Source: Diabrotica undecimpunctata (lineage: Eukaryota; Arthropoda; Insecta; Coleoptera; Chrysomelidae). Taken from it: DNA of 64,000 nucleotides. The notes under the pieces were generated by a model, which saw only the letters and a program-made list of their open reading frames with translations, ran no database searches and had not been told where the DNA came from. The position numbers were made by a program, and so were the translations under genes. Shown piece by piece: positions 10,324 to 21,570 of this stretch (the stretch's first letter is position 1; every line of letters starts with the position of its first letter). The DNA is taken from the NCBI RefSeq assembly GCF_040954645.1, contig NC_092806.1:147712429-147776428 (forward strand), in the 5' to 3' direction.

Positions 10324-12937
10324 CTGTCTGTGTCAAGTTAAGAATTCATAAAGGAGCCTTATGGGAAGCGGTGATGCCAGAACTACCGATAGACTGAGAT
10401 AGGCGAGAGTAGTGGAGTTGCAGCGAAAAAGCAGGGCCGAACTGCATGTTATATTGCACATTAGACGTTTTTTCACTTAGGTAACTTTAAATTTTTTTTG
10501 TTTTTTTGAAAAATAAAAATTAAAGACATGTCTTTTTCTCACAACAGTTATTTATTAAATTTCGGCTTAGGTCATCATCAGACTCTTAAAAATATTCTTA
10601 ATTGTTTAATGAACAAATTGAGTGAGTATTGTGGTAGATATTATTAGTGTCAGTAAAAAACATAAAAAAACAATAAAAACTTCTGTATATTTTAAAAAAA
10701 ATACAACAGAACCATAGAAATGTAACAAATTATTTGGTTTTTTAGTTTGACATTTATATATTTACAATATTACAATTATCAAAAACTATGTACATTCTTC
10801 GTCTATATCCAAATCGGAATTGTCACTACTATCATATAAATCTATAACTATGGGAGTTACGTCTTCCATTAGACCGTCCACTTCCCAAAATTTTTTCTCC
10901 AGAGTCATTACATGTTGAATATAGTTTTTCCAGTTATCAGACGTAACATTTGAAAACGCTTTTTTTATGAGGTCCTCCATATCCTTCGCTTTGAAGGTGC
11001 TGTTATTTACGGCCACATGCCTTTTTACTTGGCTCCATACCATTTCAATTGGATTTAATTCGCAATGGTATGGAGGCAAACGAAGCACTTTGACATTATT
11101 TTGTTGTTTACAAAGTTCTTCAATTTTGTAATTATCAAAATTTTGTTTAAATTGCGCGACTACCTCCAAAAGCTCGCACTTCAGATAATTTTCTTCAAAA
11201 AATATGTCTTTTTGTCTTAACCAGTCCATAATGTTATTCTTATTCCACGATTGGTTAGGCAACAACTCGGTTTTTACACTATGATATGGAGCATTGTCCA
11301 TAACAATAACCGTTTTTCGAACTAAGTTGGGCAACAGTTTGTTTTCAAACCAGTTCTCAAAACACGGACCGTCCATTTCGTCGTGATAATCAGCGCTGTT
11401 TTTTTTTGCAAGGAAAAACATTTCAGCACCGTTTACAAAACCATTTTCACTTCCGGCATGGACAAGGATGAAACGTGGTCCACGCTGAGTGGGATGCTTT
11501 AGTCCAGTACTTAGCCCTTTTATGAACGCATCTCTTGCCGAGGTGACGGTTTTGTCTTTCCATTCTCTGGAAACCGAGTGCCCCACATTGACCCATGACT
11601 CATCCAAATACACAATGTCATAGCCCTCAGCCCGATATTGTTTAATGGCCCTTAAATATCCATGCCTCCATGCAATTATATCAGGACGTTCTATTAGCAC
11701 GGCACTTTTATCACGTTTTGCATAAACAAAGTTCATGTCTTTTAACAACCTGTACATTGTACTGCGGGTAAAATTTGGCAAGTTTTCGTCTTGGTTCACT
11801 TTTGGCAGAAGACGATTCAAAGTAGGAGGAATGTTTTCAAAAAAAAAACTATGCACTGTTCGACGAACGCCGATACGAACACCTTCATCGTAAGTATAGT
11901 CTCTGGAGTTGTTTCGGCAACGGGTTCTTTTTCTGTTTGTTTTTACCTCAGAAAGCTCACCTTCTTTGTCTTCCTGTACGATTTTTTGAATCGTACGAAC
12001 TGACACTCCTGTCATCGCGGATACTTTGTCGAATACAATACGTTGACTTTCATCTCGAAGCAAATTAATGTGGTATCTCACTACGTTTAAGATCACTTTT
12101 TTAGCACTCAGATGTAAAATTTGACCACTTTTAAACGGCAAAACTGGATCCATTTTAACAATATAATTTTTTACACTTGAGATTTGAGTGCGCGATGGTT
12201 ATGCCTTAACCCTTGTCCGGGCAGAAGAATTTAAAAACGTAATCGGGCAGTTTGGGCTTATGTATACAGACAAACATATAATCTCCACTTCACCTAATTA
12301 CACTATTTTGAAAAACATACCGCTCATTTATCTATAACTCATAAACCTGTCTGCTTTCCAAATGTGCTTTCCAAATGACACTATTGTTTGGAATGACTAA
12401 GTACATAAAGAGAATTAGAAAACTATTAATAGTCAATTATAAAGTAATCAATATTGTTTACTGTTAGGGCCTGTTAGCCCGGCTTGCCCGATAATGGAAG
12501 TTTAAGCACAATATCTTAATTATTATTGCTTTCTATTTATTAACTATTGTGAAAGTAATATTTTATAAATAATTTTGAGAGTTGACACCTAAGCTGTCAG
12601 AATTACCTGTGCCATAATAATTAACCAATTGCGTAAAACCTAATATTTTAACCACTAATAAAGACATTTTTCTAATAATCTTTAAAATCACTTCCCTGAA
12701 AATGTAACCATATTTATAAGTAATTGTAGTCGTTAAGCTTATTAAATAGATACGTACCTATCTTTTTAAAATAAATTTGATTAACATTGGAAAATATAAA
12801 TAAAAATTTGAATATAAATAAAGAATGGGTTATTTCGGCCGGCCCTGCATAGTCCCGTGAACTATTGGCAACATACGCCCGTAAGAAATGCACTGGCCTA
12901 TCTGTTCAGTTGTGAATTCTTAACTTGAAACAGTCTT
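10324..12937 (-). mobile_element. Intact IS630/Tc1-mariner-type transposon with TIRs and TA target duplication
   Basis: Terminal inverted repeats of about 25 bp: left from 10324, right from 12937 on the minus strand, both ending in TCAAGTTAAGAATTCA. The outermost few bases differ. Both ends are flanked by TA (10322-10323 and 12938-12939), the hallmark target of the superfamily. Joining the flanks at one TA restores the reading frame of the Gypsy pol in which it sits, which confirms the boundaries. It carries one uninterrupted transposase gene on the minus strand. Confidence 0.88.
10786..12153 (-). CDS. Transposase, IS630/Tc1-mariner superfamily with wide D-to-E spacing
   Basis: 455 residues from a good ATG to a stop, uninterrupted. 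The N-terminus has a helix-turn-helix (residues about 40-60, VFDKVSAMTGVSVRTIQKIV) and a second winged region (about 90-150). The catalytic core has YLDESWVN (first Asp, about residue 190), HAGSENGF, VIVMDNAPYHS (second Asp, about 288) and LPPYHCELNPIEMVW (Glu, about 372). I count 83 residues between the second Asp and Glu, against 34 in Tc1. The extra block carries LLPNQSW ... IMDWLRQKDI. The C-terminus is acidic (DSSDNSDLDIDEE). A wide D-to-E spacing of about 82 has been described for a group called Sailor (DD82E); I place it there from memory. All three catalytic residues are present, so it could be active. Confidence 0.9.
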   Translation of the reverse strand: MDPVLPFKSGQILHLSAKKVILNVVRYHINLLRDESQRIVFDKVSAMTGVSVRTIQKIVQEDKEGELSEVKTNRKRTRCRNNSRDYTYDEGVRIGVRRTVHSFFFENIPPTLNRLLPKVNQDENLPNFTRSTMYRLLKDMNFVYAKRDKSAVLIERPDIIAWRHGYLRAIKQYRAEGYDIVYLDESWVNVGHSVSREWKDKTVTSARDAFIKGLSTGLKHPTQRGPRFILVHAGSENGFVNGAEMFFLAKKNSADYHDEMDGPCFENWFENKLLPNLVRKTVIVMDNAPYHSVKTELLPNQSWNKNNIMDWLRQKDIFFEENYLKCELLEVVAQFKQNFDNYKIEELCKQQNNVKVLRLPPYHCELNPIEMVWSQVKRHVAVNNSTFKAKDMEDLIKKAFSNVTSDNWKNYIQHVMTLEKKFWEVDGLMEDVTPIVIDLYDSSDNSDLDIDEECT

Positions 12938-13708
12938 TAGTGCAAAATTACTAGCATCTGTAGTGAGATTGAAAGGACGGGAGAAGTCAGGATACTGTAA
13001 TATGGATTCATTTGTGAGAAGTTATTTACAAGTTTCAAAACATTGGATGTAATCTGAATCGCTTACATTAATTTCAGCATTTTTCTTTAGGCGAGGAGTT
13101 AGTGGTTTAGTAAGTTTAGAAAAATCTTTGATAAATTTTCTATAATAACCTAAAAGTCCTAAAAATTCTTTTAATTGTTTAGTATTTTTGGGTATTGGAA
13201 AATTTTTTATAGCTTTTATTTTGTCTGGGTTCGCCTTAACACCTTATGGCGTTACGATGTGACCTAAATATGCGACTTCTTTCTTTAAGAACTCAGATTT
13301 ACTCTATTTAAATTTTGAAATTTGATTCTCTTAATCTTTGAAATACTTCTCTTAAATTAACTAGATGCTCCTGAAGACTTGTACTAAATATAAGTATATC
13401 GTCAAAATAAACCAAACATTTTTCATTTTGTATACCTCTTAGGATATTATCCATAACCCCTTGGCATGTTGCTGGGGCGTTACGGAGTCCGAAAGGCATT
13501 CGCAAAAATTCGTAAAGACCATTTTCTGTATTGAATGCAGTTTTTTGAATATCGCTTTCATCCATCTCGATTTGATGAAACCCGGAAGCGAATGTCGTGA
13601 AGTAATGACACCTTCCAAGTTTATCCAATAGGTCACTAATATTAGGTAAAGGGTATCTATCACCAAGTGTGATAGCATTAAGGCGTCGATAATCTATTAT
13701 GACTCTAA

Positions 13709-14100
<392 letters not shown>

Positions 14101-14500
14101 AAAAGCACTATGGCAGATTTTTAAGATACGATCCTGAACCACTCCTATTTTAAGATACCTGCCAGATGTCATCTGTCAATGTCAGATGCCAATTGTTTAA
14201 TCCATGTTAAACTTAAAAAAAATGTAAATATGAAATTTAATTGTAAAATGTAATGTTTAAAGTTTGATAAAGTGCTTATTGAAAATGGCAAATTTGCCGA
14301 AACGCTTAGGCAGAACTTTTACATTTATATTTACATTATATATTATATATTTACATTATATAATTATATTTCATGTTTACACTCCTAAGAAGTCTAACAT
14401 GGATTGGAAATCTATGGTATCTGACATGACATTGACAGATGACAGCTGGCTGGTATCTTTAAACACGAGTGGTTCAGGGTTCTATCTTAACTTTTGTGCT
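14101..14500. repeat. Foldback element: long inverted repeat
   Basis: The left arm 14101-14214 and right arm 14388-14500 are inverted copies. Shared blocks include CCTGAACCACTC, GTCATCTGTCAATG, and AATCCATGTTA; identity is roughly 80 percent by eye, with small gaps. The central part (14215-14387) is AT-rich with partial further pairing. There is no coding region of transposase type, so it is a non-autonomous foldback element or MITE-like pair of ends. No target duplication was seen. Confidence 0.75.
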
Positions 14501-14649
14501 TAATTTTATTTTACTGTGAGATAAAAATCTTATAAAATTGAAAAATATTAAAAAAGAAACCAGTAATTACATGAAAACACTTAATATTATGCCTTAAACC
14601 TAATACTTTCATCACCATTTCTTGAAATTTAGTGTCTGTAATTTTGAAA

Positions 14650-14930
14650 CTATACTATAGAACAAAAACAATAGACGCTATCGAAATAATCGCGTCGCCA
14701 AAATGAGATTGGGCTAGACACGTCGCCGATGGACAAGACGTATTGTCAATTAGAGTCAAAGACAAGAAACACTACGTAGTAGAGGCCGCCCACCAACCAG
14801 ATGAACTGATTGCCTAAACAATGTTAGCAGTAACAGGATGCAAGCCGTAAAACAAAGACAGATGAAAAGAGCTGAGAGAAACCTATGTCTAGCAATGGAC
14901 ATGTACAGGTTGATGATATTTAATATTGTA
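14650..14930 (+). pseudogene. LINE 3'-end fragment (family D-like)
   Basis: The forward translation ASPK*DWARHVADGQD ... WTCTG with several stops parallels the C-terminus of the family D LINEs here (KWxxAGHVARxxDxRWT ... GRPxxRWxDD ... AYVQQWxxxG). It is heavily mutated and lacks upstream RT motifs. Confidence 0.5.
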
Positions 14931-16261
14931 AGGTGGAAAAACTGATATGTAAATGGTAAGTCATGACCAGATCTCAGTGGTATTAAATACCGACGAGGTG
15001 TTAAAAACATAAATAAACATAAAATTGTATAATAATAAAAATGTAAAATATTTAACAGTTCCAACATCAATCAATAAATTTTATTTATTGACAAGCATAC
15101 ATTAATGATACAAACACTGCCGATATTATCATTTTTCCTTACATGAGATTTATTTTAATCTTCGAATGTAAAGAAAAGAGGTGTTTGAGTAAGACTGAAT
15201 ACGGAACATATAGCCTGATATATCTGATGGATTTGATATATGGAAAGGCGATATATCATAAATTTGACGGAATTATATTCAATTTTTTTAACTCTTATCG
15301 CAACTTCACGTAGTTACACAGACAAATGCCGAGCAGTCTAACATATAGAAATCCATTATTTTTGTAGTTTGATGTATTAGCATCGACTTAAAAGTGATGA
15401 GGCTATTTTTAGCCTTACCCGGATATATTTTACATAGGGATCTTGTTTACTTAAGAAAATATTGTATAACTTATGCTGCGTCAAGTTTATTTAGGGTCGA
15501 TGTTAATGCTTTTCCATTTGAAGCCCGAAAGGTAAAATGATTTTTTTTAAGATGTGTTTTACTACTATAATAATTATTTATGCATTCGGGGCGAAAAGTG
15601 TTACACCATTAATTAATTAATTTTTTTAATAGCTTGATCCATACAATAAATAAAAGAAAAAAAGAAAAATACGAAAATGGGAGTGGAAACATTAAATTTA
15701 CCAGTAAGTATGCTTTTCATCCAGAGCCCTAGCCAAATTAAATTGATGTACAAATAAGAAATTCGACAAGGTCACTTTTCACGCTAAGGTGTCTTTCACA
15801 GCTAATTTTTACTACAATATAAAACGAGCAATGGCGAGCGAGGTAATATTACATAAGGGTTAACGTGAGAAACAAATGCTAAACACATTTAAGTCGACTC
15901 ATTCAACACAAATTAAATTTTTTTCTTGGTTCTTTTTAAAAATTCTCAGATGCTTTGTTTTATTTTATAGTTTCGTCGGGACACGTATACGAGAGAAGCT
16001 TGATTTTGTGGGAGAGGTACTTGTTCTTGCGAAAGAAGTTTACATCAAATAATTGCACCATCATTTTGTTTGCATTCAAACAGCGAATGATTATTATCAT
16101 CATCATAACTATTGTAATATTCTCTCATGTCACTTTCATCATAAGTCACTTTTTGGCCTTCTCTTTAAATTTAAAGAGTTTCAAAAATCCTTCTAAAAGA
16201 GTGATAAAAGAGTATATACTACCGATATCTTTTACCTATATTTTACTATTAACCCGCATTA
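14931..16261. other. AT-rich intergenic stretch
   Basis: Only chance reading frames; no element ends, motifs or long repeats recognised over about 1.3 kb. Confidence 0.45.
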
Positions 16262-16440
16262 ACCTTTTTCTTGTTGTTTGAAACGTTGTAAACGTTTGGC
16301 ATTCCTTTCCTCAGGTAGCTTAGCTTCCTCCGTGGATGTGTTGGTTGTTGCTCTGGAAACCTCAGAGTCTTCTAACATTATTGCCACAAATTGGTCGCAT
16401 TGCTCCTGTAGTGATCCTTTACCAAGTTAATATGCTCCTT
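16262..16440 (-). other. Possible coding remnant, unrecognised
   Basis: On the minus strand an open run of about 55 codons reads EQCDQFVAIMLEDSEVSRA ... EERNAKRLQRFKQQ and ends at a stop. Its base composition and charged, alpha-helical look are coding-like, unlike the flanks. A CTACAG just before the GAGCAATG could be a splice acceptor. It could be the last exon of a host gene or a transposon scrap next to the Tc1 end. Not identified. Confidence 0.3.
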
Positions 16441-16521
16441 TTCTAACTTAGCTGCACAGTACTGAAGACGACCAATAGTCAGAAATACGTATAGACGGTT
16501 GCCTTCCATCTTATACACATA

Positions 16522-18178
16522 CACTCGTGATCATAAAATCCGGGTCACCTTGAAAATTTCAAGTTTCTGGAATATTTTTCCTCTGATGTAGTAATAACCT
16601 TTTTTTTAGGCTAACGTATTTTTTATTTGTCATCAATGTTTGTTTTGAAAGAAAAAAAAACACGATTTTTTATTGTTTTTATTGAAAAAGCAGAAAACAA
16701 ACCAAATTGTTGATAAAACAGGCATACGAAAAAAAATGGAAAATACAGAACGTGGTAAAATGTCTGTGAAATTTTAATGACTAATATCGTGTATTGTCTC
16801 CACTTGCTCTAATGACCTCTTGCAGACGACGGGGCATACTCTCAATTTTTCTCCGGATTACATGTTGTGGTATGTTATTCCACTCTGTCACTAACAGATC
16901 CTTAAGCTCCTGTCCGTTCTTAGGAGGAGATGTTAGGGGTTGAATACATTTTTTCAAATCGTCCCAGATATGTTCGATGGGATTCAGGTCCGGAGACCTA
17001 GCTGGCCAGGGTAACCTCGTAATTCCAACCTCGTCCAATTATTGCATACTGATCGTGGCAACGTGCGTTCGCGCGTTGTTCTGCATAAAAACGACGTTTT
17101 CTCCAAGCCTTGCCATGGTATGCATAACATGTTCTTCCAGTGTCTCCGTAATGTCCCTTCATGCAGTTAAGGACCCATTTTCGATGAAGGGTAATTCTGT
17201 GCGGAAGTCGAAGGATACACCTCCCCAAGCCATGACCGAGCCTCCACCAAATGGCATTCTTGGAGCAATGCAAGCTTGTGAAAATCATTCACCGGTTCTC
17301 CTCCAAACTCTTACACGTCCATCGGATCCAGTTAGGCAGAAATGGGATTCATCTGAAAATAACTCTTTGCTCCAATCGTTAATGCCCCAATGCGCGTATT
17401 GTCGAGCAAAAGCTAGTCGTGCAACTCGATGCGCCAGGCGAAGTGGCGGTCCTGTAGCCATTACCCGAGAAGATAGTCCAAAAGAACGAAATCTTCTTCT
17501 GACTGTTGCAACGCTAACATTGCGATTTCGTACTTCCTGTAGACGATTTCGATGCATAATCGCAGTTGAGGTCCGGTTTCGTAAAGCCTGAAACACAAGA
17601 AAACGGTTATCTCGTACGATGGTCATTCTTCTTCGTCCAGAACCAGGTCGTCTGCATAGCAAACCCTTCTCCTGAAAGCGTTGAAGCACTCGTTGAACCG
17701 TAGAAAGGCTTACGCCAACAGTTCTTGCGACTTGCCGTTGAGTGCGTCTTTCACAAGCGTAACAATTTGTGTCGTTTCAACAACAGTCAAGGATATTTTT
17801 GGCAACAAATAAACAATAATAAACACTAATAATGGCACCAATAAACACTAATAGTGGCAATAATAAACGTTTGTTCGTTGCGTTTGAACAGAAAGTCGGA
17901 GCACAAATGAGACATTTAAAACAAGCGGCAGTTACAGGTACCGTTCATTTTGGGAAGTGTGCGCTTTCCCGCGAAATCGGCATTATTGAAATTCTTTGTT
18001 GCAGGAGAAAGGAAACCGCTAAGCCGACAACAATTCCCAGAAACATGCATGAGTTTGTATTTGTGTTATTATTATTTACGATAAAGCTCGTTAAAAATGA
18101 ACTATCGGTGATTTGATTTTCAAGGTGACCCGGATTTTAGATTTTAAATTTTAGATTTTAGATTTTAGATCGCGAGTG
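16522..18178 (-). mobile_element. Tc1-like transposon with TIRs and TA target duplication
   Basis: The left end CACTCGTGATC (16522) and right end on the minus strand CACTCGCGATC (from 18178) lead into matching AAAATCCGGGTCACCTTGAA, with TA on both sides (16520-16521, 18179-18180). The right terminal repeat has been lengthened by a tandem expansion of a 7-bp unit, TCTAAAA, into about five copies (18134-18170) where the left end has one. The element is 1657 bp, the usual Tc1 size, and carries a broken transposase. Confidence 0.88.
16781..17770 (-). pseudogene. Tc1-family DD34E transposase, inactivated
   Basis: One minus-strand frame covers the whole protein. It has an HTH (RQVARTVGVSLSTVQRVLQRF), a GRPR-like linker (PGSGRRRM), a second HTH (VRRRFRSFGLSSRV), FSDESHF (first Asp), GGSVMAWGGVS, FMQNNARTH (second catalytic site) and SPDLNPIEHIWDDLK (Glu, 34 residues later). 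The second site reads N where MQDNA is usual, so one catalytic Asp is lost. In-frame stops occur at 17285-17287, 17159-17161 and just before LDEVG near 17040. A dead copy. Confidence 0.88.
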
Positions 18179-18217
18179 TATTTTATTATATTTCTTTTCT
18201 TTGTTGCGAGCTATGCC

Positions 18218-18336
<119 letters not shown>

Positions 18337-18603
18337 TCTTTCTCTGGGATCTTACAGCTTTTTGCCAATTCTCAGATAAAATATTTGATATTAAGTAAAT
18401 TTTTGATATTTAAAAAAATTTTGAAATTATTTATCTCAGTGGTTTATAACATTACGTAGGAGATTATCAGGTGAGCCATAAAAACCGTAACATCTACATA
18501 TAATTTTTAAACAGGGTATCACATTTTTTTTTGTTTTTATTAAAAAATTACAATTTTCAGTTCCTGGGTATTCTTAAACAAAAATATAATATTATCGCTC
18601 ACT

Positions 18604-19983
18604 TCAACTGTGTAAATGATGTGTAGGATGATAAGAATGTCCAACTTTTTCGACTACAGCTTCAAAGCCAGATTTAGGTCCAGATCTGTACTTCACAATT
18701 CTGTAAGTACCATCTGCTTCCTTAAGAGTGTACATCCCTACAACATGGTCGCCCTCTCGATGTTCATAGTGAGATTTATGGTCGTGTGTATGGGGGTCGT
18801 GGACACCATATTCAAATCTGTACCCAACATGGTCCTAAAATTAGTGAGAATACAGTTTTATAATTTAGATAATATAAAAATAAGTACCGCAAATATAGAT
18901 TGTAAAGTTTGGTCAATCAATGTAAAGTTTTGTGTCGAACAATCAGCATAATGGTCATAGACAAGACACACTCCCTATTACACTAGCCCTAGGTTAAGTC
19001 ATAAAAACTTCTGAAAGTAACACTAACGACAAAATAATTTACTAGATACATTAAAGAGAGTCTATAGTTAAAAGGCTACTTACAGTTTCAGGAAGCTCCA
19101 AAAACGATGAGACTTGTAATAAATGTCCAGAAAGCAAACATATTACAGTGTCAGCAACTCCTCAAAGACTGATGCAGAAATTATAAGAATTTATACAGGG
19201 TGTTAGTAAATATTTAAGGGAGATTGGAGTAAGGGGGAGAAGAAGACAGACAGTCGACAGAGCAGGATGGAAGAATGTATTGAGGCAGGCCAAGGCTCAC
19301 GAAGGGTTGTAGCGCCAACTGATTACGTAGTTTAATAAGTGTGACAAACTTTGGGATGATTTTGCATAACAAAATATTGACAATTTTTTATATAAATGTA
19401 TGTCCGTAAATGCTTCGTTTTCCGAGATATACGGTGTTAAAATTTTTTTACAAACTGACGATTCATTTATTGCTCTAAAATTGGTTAAGATATACAAATG
19501 AAATTTGAATAGTTTCAAAAGGTAGTTATTACGCATTTTTTGACATACTATTAGAAATTTTATTTTTATCATTGGAGCGCATACGGGTAATGGTCTCAAT
19601 TTGTTTAAATAAAAAATGGTACATCACTTAGATATTTTATATTAAAAATCATTTTTAAATTCCTCGTTTAATGTGTAACAAAAGAAGATCATACCAATCA
19701 TATTTATTCTTCCTGACGTTTATATTATTTCTTTTTGTGTTGTGAAAATAGCAAATATTTAAAAAATTACTTAATCAATTTTTGGATACATGTAGGTATT
19801 GACATATGTTATAAAAAATTATAATATATACACATATATAATGCAAATATAATTTTAAACTGTTATACTCACTCCTGCGTTAACTAGAGCTATCGTTAAA
19901 ATTAGGAAACCCCAAACACTAACCTAAAACATACGAAATTAAGAAATACCCCCAAAATAAAATGTTTTTCTTACAGTTCTCAT
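18604..19983 (-). CDS. Cuticle gene 2: divergent short RR-2-like cuticle protein
   Basis: Three exons: 19975-19983 (ATGAGAACT, MRT), 19873-19923 (17 codons, VSVWGFLILTIALVNAG), 18604-18834 (76 codons plus stop). Junctions are GT-AG, phase 0; intron 1 is only 51 bp, intron 2 is 1038 bp. The 96-residue product has a signal peptide and an RR domain aligned with its neighbours (YRFEYGVHDPHTHDHKSHYE, MYTLKEADGTYRIVKY, SGFEAVVEKVGH). It stops soon after (HPTHHLHS), so it lacks the Gly-His tail and the conserved end motif. It keeps REGDH where the others have RHGH, closer to the RR-2 consensus. Likely an early-diverged paralogue with the same role in cuticle but without the tail. Confidence 0.85.
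19195..19330 (+). pseudogene. LINE 3'-end scrap in intron 2 of cuticle gene 2
   Basis: RAGWKNVLRQAKAHEGL followed by a stop and CGCCAACTGATTACG matches the C-terminus and 3' end of the LINE at 20688-21492 (EWRIVLKKALAHKEL, stop, CGCCACTGATGATG). Preceded by ACAGGGTGTTAG, a motif common at insect transposon ends. Confidence 0.5.
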
Positions 19984-20013
19984 CTTTGTTACAGTAGACG
20001 TAATGTTGTTTTG

Positions 20014-20047
20014 TTTTATTTATTTTATAAACAACCAACCTTATATA
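20014..20047 (-). promoter_or_regulatory. TATA box of cuticle gene 2
   Basis: TATATAAG at 20047-20040, about 60 nt upstream of the start codon. Unlike the other four genes no TCAKT initiator lies 33 nt away. Confidence 0.5.
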
Positions 20048-20259
20048 GAAAATAAATAGTTAATCCCACTATGTCGATTCATGCGTGACACTGCAATAAA
20101 CTAATGAATCGTATCTTTGATAGGAAGCATTAAAATTCTTTTCCTGATGCCAACTATTACTTTACACTATAAGCAAGCGATATTAATTTTGAACTCATTT
20201 TAGATACTTACGATAAATATATTGTGTTGAACTGTATGGGTTTTTACATGCAAAATGTC

Positions 20260-21570
20260 TAAAAATACATTTCTTTTATAAGCTTCTGTAATGCCATAAT
20301 GGTATTATGGCCACCTTCTTTATATAGTTCAGCTGGGAGATTATCTATTCCGGGTGATTTGTTTCTGGCTAGTTTTTTAACTGCATCTTTAACTTCAAGA
20401 ATAATTGGTAGTTCTCCTTTCCTCTCGTCTGCTCCCCTTACCCCATCTCTTTCGTCTTTCAGGTTTTCTTCTTCTTCCTCCACATTAAGTGCCTGGTTAG
20501 AGTATTTCACTCGTCTATTCAACACATTTTTCCTTGTTGTTAATAGGTCGCCATTTTGACTTCTGCATTGTCTTGTGGTTGCCTTGAATTTTTTTCTGTT
20601 GATGTTAACTTTCTTATAGAATGCTCTGAATTCTTTCTCTCTTTTGAGGTTTTCTATATATTTAAGTTCCGTATTTACGTGGTTTCGACATAGACATCAT
20701 AGGTAGGTCCACAGAATCTCTGACTGAAGCATTTCGGTCGTTAAGAGCATCTGCACACAGAATGGGACTAAATATAAATGTTCAAAAGACCAAATATATG
20801 TGTTGCACCAGGTCAAGCAACCCGACACCGACACGAATAATAATTGATGACCTAGAACTGGAAGGTGCTGACACCTTCATATACTTAGGGTCGCTGCTAA
20901 CCAAAGATAACAACGTCAGTGAAGAAATCAAAAGAAGAATAGTGCTCGCCAATAAGTGTTACCATGGCTTAAGAAGACAGATGGCCTCAAAAATGCCTAG
21001 AAAAATTAAACTAACTGTATACAAAACACTAATAAGACCAGAGCTAACATATGGTTCAGAAACTTGGACACTAACACAGAATGACCAAGAATTGTTCAAA
21101 CGTTTTGAGCGAAAAATACTAAGACGAATATATGGAGGCATAAAAGAACAAGGTTTGTGGCGCAGGTGTTACAATTTTGAGTTGTATAGAAGATTTGGAG
21201 AACCTGACGTTGTAAAATTGATTAAGGTAGCACGCCTCAGATGGATAGGTCATGTAATCAGACGAGAGGAAGATGCCATAGTCAGAAAAGTTTTTGATCG
21301 AAGAGGGCCGATCGGACAACGAAGAAGAGGAAGACCGAGACTTAGGTACCAAGACAACCTGGAAAATGATTTGAAGTCTATCGTAATTAGAGCATGGAGA
21401 AGAGTTGCCAGAGACAAGGGCGAATGGAGGATTGTTCTGAAGAAGGCTTTGGCTCATAAAGAGCTGTAACGCCACTGATGATGATGATTTAGGTGGTTTC
21501 GTTTTTTTATGTGTCCTCTTTTCTTCTCTTCTCTTTGTCTGGTAATTCTATACAGTTCGATATATATGCA
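20260..21570 (-). pseudogene. LINE RT N-terminal fragment (minus), interrupted by another LINE
   Basis: Minus-strand coding runs from about 21570 to 21493, then resumes from 20687 to 20260. It reads YRITRQREEKKRGHIKKR, NVNRKKFKATTRQC-like linker, then VKDAVKKLARNKSPGIDNLPAELYK, the start of a non-LTR reverse transcriptase. The frame is continuous when the insertion 20688-21492 and one copy of its 9-bp duplication are skipped. It ends near 20262 in the RT fingers, so the rest is missing. Confidence 0.75.
20688..21492 (+). mobile_element. 5'-truncated LINE with intact C-terminal frame and 9-bp target duplication
   Basis: Starts within the RT palm (DIDIIGRSTESL, just after FADD) and stays open to the stop: GLNINVQKTKYM, YLGSLL, thumb, YGSETWTLTQND, RRIYGGIKEQGLWRR, LRWIGHVIRREED, RRRGRPRLRYQD. 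It ends in (ATG)n. The flanks carry GTGGTTTCG at 20679-20687 and 21493-21501. It is inserted head-on into an older LINE fragment on the opposite strand. Note that the inverted arrangement could be mistaken for twin priming; the duplication and the restored frame argue for a separate insertion. Confidence 0.88.

Noticed and set aside
12840..12930. Continuation of the Gypsy pol just left of 12938
   Set aside because: A few words looked Gypsy-like, but this stretch is inside the transposon's end; true continuation lies at 10323 beyond the second TA.
14264..14320. Hammerhead-ribozyme-like GAAAC in the foldback centre (and CTGATGA words elsewhere)
   Set aside because: Penelope and related elements can carry hammerhead ribozymes, so I looked for CTGANGA, stem II and GAAA in order; no complete core was found.
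17832..18116. Forward 94-codon frame in the Tc1 element
   Set aside because: It lies in the transposon's 5' region opposite the transposase, has no family resemblance and weak codon character.
20260..21492. Twin-priming inversion of a single LINE
   Set aside because: A 9-bp duplication flanks only the forward part and the minus-strand frame continues across it, so a nested insertion is simpler.
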